Source: Branchiostoma floridae (lineage: Eukaryota; Chordata; Leptocardii; Amphioxiformes; Branchiostomatidae). From it: a stretch of 64,000 bases of DNA. Below the pieces are notes generated by a model. The model did no database searches. It was not told where the DNA came from and saw only the letters and a program-made list of their open reading frames with translations. A program made the translations under genes and the position numbers. Below are positions 10,874 through 21,000 of this stretch, piece after piece (position 1 is the first letter of the stretch; every line of letters starts with the position of its first letter). Location: NCBI RefSeq assembly GCF_000003815.2, contig NC_049985.1, positions 9,128,885-9,192,884 on the forward strand. The letters run 5' to 3'.

Positions 10874-13800
10874 GTAAAGGTCTGTATTTTTTTTTTAAAG
10901 TCAAGATACAAAGATAAAGAAGAGAGGAACCCCACCATTTTGTACACCACCTTTGTAATGGTTATCTTGTATACAGTTTCTACAGGGACTTTGTCTTTTA
11001 AACCTCTCCTTACACTTATCCTCTGTTATGTAGCCTACATGTGTATACACATTTATTGTTAACTATGTCTAGGGTCCATTCCATGTATTAACAGATGACA
11101 AGGACGTTTCTGATCTGTACTGACAAAAGCCTAACTGATTATCTCTCAGGGTCTCCCAGGTCCAAACTGTCCCACCAGAATGGGTCAGCAGGCTCGCCCA
11201 GACCCAAGCCCACCCCTCGGACCCTGAAGCAGCCACCAGTGATGCCACCAGTAGATAACGGGGAGCAGTACTTTCCCCTGACTGAGTGCACTACTGGAGA
11301 TCCTGAAAACAGGTAACAGTGAAGCTGCAAAGTGTTAAGAAAACAGAGATAGTGAGTGAGTGAGTGAGTGTGAGAGAGAGAGCAGTAAAAATGACAGAAG
11401 TGTGAAGCTTAAATGAAAATTCTTTTTCATTGGTTCTTTTTAGAAAGTTTCTTTCCATGGAAACAGACATACCGTGTTACAGAATTTACTAGATACTTAA
11501 CCTTGAAATAAACCTAATACACTGGAATGAGTTTAGAAGTGTACATACCACACCATTCTGGAAAACATGCATGCAAATTATAGTAACATCACTGTGCAAC
11601 ATTCTTCAAGTGCAATATTGTTCATTTTTGCACGTTTGTAAATTGGTACCTGCAAAAAAATGTCAATGAGCAAATCCTGAACCTTGAACTGAATCTGTCT
11701 TCCAGGGATGTCAGGTCACCTGCTAAGCAATCTCCAAGAAGTGCCAGGACGGAGTCTCGCAAGAGAGACAGCTTCCCCGACATGCCCCCACCCCTACCCC
11801 CCACAGAGTACAATGTCCTCCCCCACTCCAAGCCAGCCAAAGCCATGACCAACGGCAATGCGGACAACCTGGATGTCTACAGTGTTGTTCCACCTCCGAG
11901 ACCAGTGACCCAGATTTCCCTCTGCTCCAACCCAGAAGAAAATTACGACCTTGTTCCACCTCCCAGACCTGCGAGACAAGCGTCTTCAGTCTCCACGGAC
12001 GGGGGAGAGGCGTATGATATGGTCCCGGCGCGAAGACTGACCAACCAAATGTCTGTTGGGTCGCAGCAGGGCGACGTCTACGATGTGGTTCCTCCAACTA
12101 AAATTAGCACCCAACTTTCTAATCAGTCGTCATGGTCGTCACAGCAGGATATGTATGACACTGTTCCACATCGCAAACTCGCCACCCAATTGTCTACACA
12201 TTCCAGCACAGGCGAAGAGTACAATACACTGCCATCTGCAAACATGGCTCCATCGAATATGGGGATAGACTTTGCACAGGACTATCAAGTTCCCACTGCA
12301 ACCCAGATGATGAGAATGAACTCAGTCTAGCAACTACCAATACCCATAAGAAACAGAAGTGGGTCAGGACTTCAGAACTCTTTTGAAGATGATGATGTTG
12401 TAGACAATGATGAGGACTTTGACAGACTCTCGGATTCACTGAGTGAAAATTTCTTCAAATCTGTGCTGTCGGATGACGGTAAGGTCGGCTCCTTTGATGA
12501 GACATACGACATACCGCCCACCATGGGTACTGGGATTCGCCACAGGAACTCGGGATCCATGGATGAACCTATGATATACCCCCAAGGAGGAACAGCAGCT
12601 CCCTTAGCGAGTCTGGCAACAACAAACGCATGCTGCAGAGAAGAGAGTCTCAAGAGAACTATGACATCCCGCCATCTCGTGTCAGCTCAAAGAGTCACCC
12701 TTCCCTGAACAGACTGACTTCTCGCGACGACACCTACGACACCCCCCCTCCCCGAGAGGCCTTGTGCAGACGACAGTCCCAACCCTCCAGTGCTCAGGAG
12801 ATCTACCAGGTCCCTATCAGCATGGGAGAGGACAACCCCTCATCAGGGAACTCCCGGCCTCTGAATGGCACGTACCCCAGTCTGTCGGCAAACGATCTCA
12901 TTCCGCCTCCACGACCACCTAAAAACAAGTCCATCACCGACCTGACCGGAAGTCCCAATGTGCCCCCCACCCCACCGCCTAGCTTTGAGGACACGTACTC
13001 TGTCCCACCGAGTTTGTCAAAGAAAAGTTTGGAATCTGTTTCCCTCAGTGATCCAATCCCGCCCCCCGGGCTAGACGATTTTTATGACTTTCCCAGGAAG
13101 CTAAAGAGTGCTCCCGAGGCAGAAGAGCCCCCTCCTCCTGTTCCAAGGACGGCAAAGCAGCATCATTACATCAATGCAGCGACATCTGAGATCACCCAGG
13201 ATGAGAACTACATTGCCATGGCTGTATCTAAAGCAAGGTAAATCCTGTCACAAAACATCCTATCATAAGCCTAGCACTAGTGCATCAGATTTGTTGTGTT
13301 AACAGAAATCGATGCGTTAAGTCATACTTTTTTACTCCTGTTCTGTTGCAGTGAAACTAGCCCTGACAACGTCTACACCTCCATGGCATCTGGACCGAAA
13401 GGCATGGCGGAAGGATACACTGATGACTTCTACATGTTCATGGGTGTCGTGGACGGAATCCCCTCCCCACCACCTCTTGTAGAGGTCACCCCTGGCCCAG
13501 CACCAGCACCATCTGCGACCCCTGAGAAGAAACCAGCTGACCTGCCTCCTCCAATCAGAAGGGACCTCAAGCCCGGTTCAAGAAGATCAGATGGGAGACC
13601 AGGTAAAGTAAAGCTCGTCATGGAGTTCGTCAGGCCAGGTAGTAATGGTTCCGTTTTAGGCCGGGACCTCTGTTTAACGTCTCCTCCGAAAGACGCAAGC
13701 AGTCCCTTACAACATGTCCCTTACAGCTGACCCTGGGGATCAAACTCAGGCCCACAGATCCATGGAATTGGATCCAGATGGCCAAGCAGCAAGGTTGCTT

Positions 13801-14119
13801 AAACCGCTTGGCCACGGAGACATGTACTAACCACAACGATGTTGTAACGCAAAGAATCTCAACTTGCTAGAAGCTAGACAAGATGGTCTTACTGTTCTGT
13901 TACCAGTCTCCAATTTCACCATGTTTTTGTTAATTCTTTCTTTCAGGAAAAGCTAACATCCCTCCACCCCTGGACCTGAGTGGTACCAGTAACTTTACAG
14001 AAGAGGATACATATGGAGTCTTCCCTATCAAGTCACCTATCACAAAGAGCTTCTCAGTACATGGCTCCAATGGGTAAGGAACCTTACACATAACAACTTC
14101 ATGTGTAACTCTGTGTGTG

Positions 14120-14198
<79 letters not shown>

Positions 14199-15063
14199 AT
14201 ATGTGTGTTTGCATATGTGTGTTAGTATGTCTGTGTGCCTATGTGTGTGAAGCAAATTTCAAATTCACAAAGTGTTATTTTGACACACAGATGTACTGGG
14301 GACAAGTTCCCAGACAACACTCACGTATTTAGGAAACATTCATGAAGAAATGTCACAATTGAACTACAGTTTTGTTGTATTCCACAGATATAAACCACCA
14401 CAGCCAAAAGACTCTGCTGACACAGAAGACACAGACTCTTCAGATTCTGAGGACTATGAAATCCACAAAACTGGGAGTGGCTCTGCTCTTCTGCCACAGA
14501 TCTACCACCCCATGGAGGGTATAGGCAAAGCAGCACAAGAGGTGTGTATATACATGTATTAAGAGACTGTACCAAAGTTCTTCTTAGAGTCTTTCTTTGC
14601 ACAATGAATTGAATGTTGACAGGAATAAACTCACCACTGTGATAGCCTGGAAAAAATCCATTCACATCATGTACCTACAGTGTACATGCTGCCCTTATAG
14701 CTAAAATACAGTTGGAAAGACGTGGTACACATGTATTTGACAACATTGTCAAAGTCAAAGTCATTTCTTGAGTCAGATGATTTTACTGTATTAGGGTTTT
14801 GTTCTGATTGTCATGATATGTTTCTTTTTCTCACAAAGGCTGCCAAGGCAAAGAAAAAGGACAAAGTAGAGTATCTGGATTTGGAGATGTCTTCCTCTCC
14901 AGACATGATGGAGAAAGCCAAGAAGCCTTCCCCACGATCCTCCCCCCTCCCACAGCGAACTTCCAGCACGGTGTACACCCGCCTGGACATCGACAGGACT
15001 GTGGCACTCAGCAAGACCAAGGAGGCGCGACAAGAGAGCTACCGAACTTCAGAAGGATCGTAG
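10697..15063 (+). CDS. GAB: GRB2-associated-binding (GAB) docking protein, 3' seven exons
   Basis: GAB proteins are membrane-recruited scaffolds that are tyrosine-phosphorylated below receptor kinases and bind GRB2, CRK, PI3K p85 and SHP2. Exons with consistent GT-AG sites and phases are 10697-10873, 11150-11312, 11706-13237, 13352-13602, 13947-14073, 14388-14541 and 14839-15063, stop TAG at 15061. Visible signatures are an RxxKP motif (PPPRPPKP) in the first exon, a second GRB2 SH3 motif (PPPIRRDLKP) in exon 4, many YxxP and YxxVP tyrosines, ENYIAM near a p85-type YxxM, and the C-terminal SHP2 site VEYLDLEM. About 876 codons are seen. The PH domain is absent from the window. Two lesions interrupt the reading frame in exon 3: an in-frame TAG at 12328-12330 and an apparent one-base loss near 12567-12570. 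The family assignment is firm; orthology to a particular vertebrate GAB is not decided. Confidence 0.9.
11150..11312 (+). CDS. GAB: GAB Ser/Pro-rich exon
   Basis: Starts after ATCTCTCAG and ends before GTAACA, phases matching the neighbours. Low-complexity Ser/Pro/Lys sequence (GSPRSKLS, SPRPKPTPRTLKQP) then a YFPL tyrosine; a disordered linker typical of the family. Confidence 0.8.
11351..11382 (+). repeat. (GTGA)n/(GA)n microsatellite
   Basis: Short GTGA tetranucleotide run passing into GA repeats in a GAB intron. Confidence 0.85.
11706..13237 (+). CDS. GAB: GAB large exon: two tyrosine-motif arrays, interrupted frame
   Basis: This 1532-base exon carries two arrays. From 11809 to about 12234 there are seven repeats with tyrosine followed by a proline at +4 (YNVLP, YSVVP, YDLVP, YDMVP, YDVVP, YDTVP, YNTLP), then YQVP. 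From 12505 to 13094 the tyrosines are mostly CRK-type YxxP (YDIPPT, YDIPPR, YDIPPS, YDTPPP, YQVPIS, YSVPPS, YDFPRK), followed by ENYIAM. Between the arrays is a TAG at 12328-12330, after which the same frame stays open and rich in acidic residues. Near 12567-12570 the frame moves by -1: the upstream frame reads GSMDEP and the downstream one YDIPPRR, as if one base were missing. Splice sites (TCTTCCAG before, GTAAAT after) are good, and the phases fit if one base is restored. Confidence 0.85.
12328..12336 (+). promoter_or_regulatory. Candidate stop-codon readthrough signal, TAG CAA CTA
   Basis: The in-frame stop is followed directly by CAA CTA, which fits the UAG CAR YYA context of tobamovirus-type leaky termination (R = A, YYA = CUA). 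The same frame continues with GAB-like sequence. A simple C-to-T change (CAG to TAG) would look the same in a single genome. Confidence 0.4.
13352..13602 (+). CDS. GAB: GAB exon with second GRB2-type SH3 motif
   Basis: Acceptor CTGTTGCAG, donor GTAAAG. Encodes NVYTSMAS and DFYMFM tyrosines (the latter YMFM, a YxxM p85-type motif) and PPPIRRDLKP, which fits the PxxxRxxKP motif bound by the GRB2 C-terminal SH3 domain. Confidence 0.85.
13630..13835 (-). mobile_element. tRNA-derived SINE in a GAB intron
   Basis: On the minus strand a pol III A-box-like TGGCCAAGCGG lies at 13814-13804, and a B-box-like GTTTGATCC at 13745-13737. The 3' part carries GGAGGAGACGTTAAACA at 13687-13671, a tail-type sequence I associate with several animal SINE families. 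A tRNA gene is unlikely: the arms do not pair as a cloverleaf. The element starts within about 30 bases of the 5' splice site at 13602. Its ends are approximate. Confidence 0.6.
13947..14073 (+). CDS. GAB: GAB internal exon
   Basis: Acceptor TTTCTTTCAG, donor GTAAGG. Encodes ANIPPPLDLSG and EEDTYGVFP, a conserved-looking linker before the C-terminal exons. Confidence 0.8.
14124..14194 (+). repeat. (GT)n microsatellite
   Basis: A nearly pure GT dinucleotide run just after a GAB donor site, followed by imperfect TTTGCATATGTGTG units. Confidence 0.95.
14388..14541 (+). CDS. GAB: GAB acidic exon
   Basis: Acceptor TTCCACAG, donor GAG|GTGTGT, ending in phase 0. Encodes YKPPQP, then an acidic Ser/Asp stretch with the tyrosine DYEIHK. 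Confidence 0.8.
14839..15063 (+). CDS. GAB: GAB C-terminal exon with SHP2-binding site
   Basis: Starts in phase 0 after CACAAAG and ends at TAG 15061-15063. It encodes VEYLDLEM, matching the SHP2 site VEYLDL of vertebrate GAB1, and, about 45 residues later, TVYTRLDIDRTVALSKTKEA, which aligns with the second SHP2 tyrosine region of GAB1. The second site has Thr rather than a hydrophobic residue at -2. Confidence 0.92.
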   Translation, partial: AAKAKKKDKVEYLDLEMSSSPDMMEKAKKPSPRSSPLPQRTSSTVYTRLDIDRTVALSKTKEARQESYRTSEGS

Positions 15064-17965
15064 TCTACATATTATACTGCAGATGTAGTATGATGTTTAG
15101 AATATTGAATTATAACACAGTACTAGTTATGTGAACTTACAAGCTAGATCATGTTACACAGGAAGACTATTTTGGCAAGGCTTGTATAATTGCTTCAACC
15201 AAAAGATATTACAAATGTGACTGCAAAGAATGTTCATTGTAAATAGCTAAGCAACCACTATATCCCCCTGGATCAGTATCTTGAGTGCAAACGTTGGTAA
15301 GAAATGTTTGTGTTTGTCTGTTTAGGTGGTGTCATTCTGTGCAACTGCTTTCCACAAAGGATTTGCCTATCGAGGCAAGAAACCTCCCATACGTAGGGAA
15401 GCACAGACTCTGTGAACCTAAACAACATCTTGAACTAAATATTGTGTTGACAGATATTTCTGCAATACTGACCAAACTCTGCAAACATCTCTGATTCTGA
15501 ACTTTCAGCTGTTCTTCATCCTTCTCTGAGCCGCCCATGTTCACCACAGCGGAGGTGCACATACATTACTTCTTTGCATTCCATACTTTTCTATCCCCTT
15601 CTATCTCTTAACCTCTAATAGTGATAGTAGTCTCTTGCACCATATGTGAGGGATGGAAGCAGTGTCCCATTCCTGTGTACATGCCCACAGGATCAGTTAA
15701 TGTTGTACAGTCCCACTGAATGGTCTCTGATCTTGTACATTTTTTCATGCTATCTTATACTTGGAGAGTTGAACATTAGATATTTTGTTAGTACATTTGT
15801 ATTGTATGTACAAGTGGATGTCGTGTCATATACTCTCAAATGAGTTTTCTTAACAGTCTTATGTAAAGTTATTGTTTTCTTTTGCTTCTGTTGAATAGCT
15901 TATAGATATTGACAGATTGTTTTACAGCCCTAACACTTCTAATATCATGAACTAGCTTTGTTAATTCTTAAATTGTGGACAACTTTTAGTTATTTTACAG
16001 AACAAGCCATGTAGGTAGGAATGTCACTTCCTCGCCAGATATCACACAAGAGCTTAGAATTTTGCATTTCATCCAACAAATGCTATGTGGATTTTATATT
16101 TGTGAATCATTGAATTTGTTTACTCTAGTGACAATGAATTAGCAATTTCAGCAACACAAATCAATTACCCTGCTTCATGCTGGTACATTAGTATCATATA
16201 ATAAAAGCAGTCTCAGTTCTGGTACAATAGATAGTCTGAACAACACTAGTATCCTTCACATACAGTAATTATTGGCACAATGAATGCCAATAGATACACT
16301 GTGAAAGTCACTGCATGTGCCTTTTAGCTTGCTACAGATGCAGTATCAACTTGAATCATTATTGCCTGAAAATTTGATACATAGGTGCAAAGTTACTGCT
16401 TCAAATATGCTGAGAAGAAAGAAAGTAGACATTATGAAAATGCCTTCTTTTAATATGCATCTATGATGAATTATTGATACAATAGCTTTGATCCAAAAGG
16501 TATGGATATGTTCTCTCTGCTCCTAAACAGCTATGCACAATGAGATATTGCATATTCAAGCAGTTATAATAGGTTTGTGAGAACTTCTGACGCAACAGGT
16601 AAAACGTTTTCCCACAATACCATACCTTGTGCTTCCAAGATTTTATTTTTCTCAATAACAGCAGAAAAATTATCTTTAAATCATCCAACTTGCACCATTT
16701 TCTGTGTACATATAAGTGGCAAATACGATGCTGGAAACCCTGATTTCACAAAAGACTTCACACTTTTTATCATGTTGTGGATTTTTTTTGTTCCATTTGT
16801 TCACAGTATAGATGTTTCTTCCATTTTCGTTACAAAGTACTAGTAATTATGTGGAAGTGGTAGTGTTTTAACTTAACATGTACATATACAAGCCTGATTA
16901 ACAATAGGAGAGAGGACTAGTGGAACTTTACAATGAAAACCATTGTTCTCTCTACACTATTCCAACAAAGGAGAATTTTCTTTGCTTACTTTCTCTTTTT
17001 AATGTCTACCTCTTCTTTCTCTTTGTAGGTAGATAAGAACTGTATAAGAATATGAGATGATAATAGATTGTACATGGATATGAGGAAGCCCCTATTGTGA
17101 ATGTGTGATGTTCATGTGAAATTGCCTGTGCTACTGTATTATATCTTATTTTCTATCACAAAAAATATCAATATCACATGTAAACTGTCCTTGACAGCAG
17201 TTTTATCATGTGAAAAGATTCACATCTGATGAACATCTTATGCCAAATTGATTCAACGTCTCTTTTCTCTTAGAAAAATTAACTTTGGATGAAATAAAAG
17301 GGATGATATTATGATAATTTCTCTTTGGGACACCCAGGTAATAAGATATACCAACTAGCAGTTACTCAAGCAACTGAAGTAACTGCAAAATCATATCCAA
17401 TTGCTTGAATAACTGCTATTTGCCATATACTGGGATCAATGTTTACTAAAATGTCAATACAAATGTAAAGATATTCTGGGTGAACATATATAGTGTGCAC
17501 AGAGTTGGGAATAACATTGTTGAACTGCTATGGACATTGATAAATGCATTGGACTGTATTATTGTGAATACATTAAAGTTTACAATATTGGTTGATCGTC
17601 AATGACATTAATGTGTTCTCAACTTAGTTGTCTAGTTGTGGACTTAAATATATGGAAAAGGCATATCATGCACCTCAGTTATCAAATAGTGTCAGCATGC
17701 CCACATTGCCATTGACAATTTCTCTTCTGCAGTTTGAATCACAATGCCAGACAAAAAGGTGCTGATGATGCATTCAGCACCATGGTCAAAACTAATTTAT
17801 TCAGAATCATTTTCAAGTTGGAACTCAACATGCATCAACTTCAAAAAAAAGACTGAAAAGTTTAACTCTTGACAGAACATCAGAGTAGAATGAAAACTTC
17901 CAAAGGATTGCCCTATGTCATGATAATGATTTTTGCTGTTAACAGACCACCCACTGCTAATCACA
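15064..17965. other. Shared 3' region between convergent GAB and GHDC
   Basis: No coding exon is seen. On the plus strand AATAAA at 17293 and ATTAAA at 17572 are possible GAB poly(A) signals, which would give a 3' UTR of over 2 kb; nearer usable sites may exist. Confidence 0.5.
17796..17801 (-). promoter_or_regulatory. Possible GHDC poly(A) signal
   Basis: TTTATT on the plus strand gives AATAAA on the minus strand about 165 bases after the GHDC stop codon. Confidence 0.4.
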
Positions 17966-18093
17966 CTACTCTTTCAATCTGTCCATCATGAAGTCCACAT
18001 CAGTCTTCCTCTTCATGACCCGAGGCACCTTCAGCTGGTTAGATCCCGCCATGGTGTTGGACAGGAGATGCTGACGGTACTCTGAGAAACAGC
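17966..18093 (-). CDS. GHDC: GHDC last coding exon
   Basis: Acceptor ATTTTGTAG; encodes FSEYRQHLLSNTMAGSNQLK and KVPRVMKRKTDVDFMMDR, ending at TAG 17968-17966. Confidence 0.87.
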
Positions 18094-21000
18094 CTACAAA
18101 ATACATATTACATCAATGTACCTCAAATATAGAATGTATTGATAGTGTTTGCAAAGCACAGCTATTTATCTTCCACATTTTTTCTAACATGTTTCTAGTC
18201 AAGGACTCCTCACCTCACCTCACCAGTCCCATAGCCTCACCGGCCGTAGGGGCAGCACATCCATCAACATAAGTTTTCCACCTTTGTCTGTCCTCAGCCA
18301 AGGTTGCCAGATAGTGGACTGTTTGTCCTGACCATTCTTTCAAATCACTAGTCCAAGTCCGTCGTGGACGTCCCCTAGGTCTTGCACCCTCCGCCCTTCC
18401 TTGGAGTCAAGGACTATTGACTAATAATACTAGTAAGAACTGATGCTGAAACTTCAAAACTTGTACTTGTCAATATAAACCTCCCCTACAATAAACCAGT
18501 ATACAGAAAACATTCACTGGTAATATCTACATGTAGATGGACTTCTGTGGTGGGAGAACAGGTGGTGTAAATGGGCACATTGTATTTTCTCACCTTCTGG
18601 CATAAGATGCACCACAAGAGGGCCTATGCTCCCCTGGGTCCGACAGCGATCGTACATGTAGGCTGTCTTTCTTAGGCAGTCCTCAAGCTGGAAAAAAGAT
18701 CAATCATCATCAGGTATAGAAAATCATGCACTGCTAGTATTTGGTATCATAAAACTGTGCATGCTCAAGTTAGATTTGAAAAACCAAGTGAAAATCAATC
18801 TTTTAGAATACAAGAATATGTCCAGGACAAAAGAAAAGAAAAAAGATCTGCTGCAGTACCAAGGGCAGCCATCAGTGGCCAAAAATATGGACCTTGACCT
18901 CCGTGTTTACAACAGCTACCCACATACCAAATTCCATTACAATCCACTCAGAAACACATACACACACTCAAACAAACAAAACAATTATGCAAATTGTAGC
19001 AAAGAGCGATGTAAAAGACTGACAGATTGCATCAAAAGCAGAGAAATGGAATGGCTTAACTCTTCAGCACCAAGGACAGAGATAACCTGCATTTCTGTAG
19101 CTCTATTCAAAACATTTAAGGAGCTACGGCTTTTAACAACAGAACAATAGCCAGCTCTTTATAATAGCCTCGGCTAGTTGTGAGACCTTGGCTGCCTTCA
19201 ATTGCCATCTAAACAAATAGATAAATAAACAATAATCCATAGTTACAATGTTCCATCACTGTTACCTGCTGAGCATATTGCTTTTCTTGACCTTTCACCT
19301 CATTCTGCAGCTCCAGAAACACGACATAATATGGCAGTGGGTTCGCCTGACCTGTAGTACAGAACGTATTGGTCAGTAGGGTGTGGGTGCTGTGGGTGCA
19401 TGACACAGGGTATGTAAGCAGAAGGTTTTCCAAGCAAGCTTTTAGCCAGGCATTGGTTCAGGCATCATTTGGGCACTTTTCTTAAAATAACAAGAAATTG
19501 GACACACTAGATGCCCTTACACTGGGGAGCAGATCCTCTGACAAGCATGAAATTCTGATTGACCATGGATGCCACTAGGTCACTTGTGGTCTCAGTTCTC
19601 TACTGTGACCTCACTGACAGTAATTTTGCCCCTCAGGATATCTTTGAATGCACCATTTTAACTTAAAGTTCTCTAAAACTCTGCACCATGGAAAGTGGAT
19701 GCCCCCGGACCCCACTACAATGGTCCCGCCTATATCATTTACTGCGACTCACTAAGAAATTTGGACCCTTTATAATAAAATCCTAGCTAAAAGCCTGTGG
19801 CCAAGCAGTCTTCATATAGATCTTAACATAGTGAAGAAAGACTGTTATTGTATGATAATAGCATTAGTACCTTCTGGTACCAGCACACTCTCAGCACAGC
19901 AGTAGTCGACCAGATGTACACCAGTGTCTGTCCAGGCTGTTTTAGCTGACTTCAAAGCCTGATAAAACATGTCTTCTGACGTCTTCTCTCCTCGCACATT
20001 CAGCATCTGGCCTTGTCTGAAAAAAAGAGTAGTTGTCAAGTCTTTGGCCTCAATGGAATTTGTCATCAAAGCTCAGCATACAATACAACAGAGCAAGGAG
20101 GTTAAAAAAATACCCCATTTTTTAAACTCACCTGTACATGAACTGGATAACAGGGCACTTGTGGTAGAACCCCACTACCTTCACCACATCCCCAAACCTG
20201 TACCTGTACAGGCCACCTGCATTGGTGATCACCAACTCATATATGCCCCCTACCTGCAAAAGGAAATATTGCAACATTAAAAACCTAACAGCAATGCCAT
20301 TGAAATGAACAACCATGGCCATGACATATATAAACTGCCCATCGTGCCCTCAAATCATATGAGCTGTTTTGTTTTCTACATGAGTAAAAAAGTTGCCCAC
20401 CTGAGCTTGTTCCAACCATACTGTATCTGGCTGGTCCTGATCAGACCTGTCCACAGGAATGAGTTCAAAAACCATGGAGCGTGGACAGAGGATGTAGTGC
20501 CGATCTTCATCTTTGGGCCAGATATTCACCCCAACCAGACCTAAAGAAGTCAAGGTATCATAAACAAATGGTTTACAGTAGGCAATGTATGATTACTTCT
20601 TAACAACGATTAAAAATTGATGAGCAAAGAATATTACAAGGAAAGTAAACTCATTAAAAAAAATACATAGCCTTACCTTCTGTGGCACCATAAATTGGTG
20701 AGTACATGGGGATCCCTTTGCAGTAATGGCTCTTTAGTTTCTGTCTGTACAGGTCGAAGGATCCTGTATCAGTGGCCAAAATCAGACCCATGAAGGGCCA
20801 AACCCTCCTCACAATCCCGTCAAATCCCTTCTGAAACTCTTCCCTCAACTCCTGTGCTCTGCCCAGATCTGGTTTCAGGAGTTGGTTCAGCTCAGCTCGA
20901 ATGTCATCTTGTATGTCGAGGTTTGGGTCAACGTAGCCCTTTTCAATGTCAGTGACAAGCTGCTCCCAGCAAGCTTCCATCATCACAAGGGCTGTATGAA

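Noticed and set aside
11723-12097. 124-codon minus-strand frame
   Set aside because: Antisense shadow of the GAB exon.
12300-12330. Acceptor-like TCTAG ending at the TAG, which would splice out the stop
   Set aside because: No pyrimidine tract and no credible donor just upstream; the repeat array runs into it without a break.
12479-12545. A 67-base GT-AG intron in the GAB exon that might explain the frame break
   Set aside because: Removing it puts the downstream codons in the wrong frame and would delete a conserved YDIPPT motif.
13737-13814. tRNA gene (A and B boxes)
   Set aside because: Arms do not form a cloverleaf and a SINE-type tail follows; better read as a SINE.
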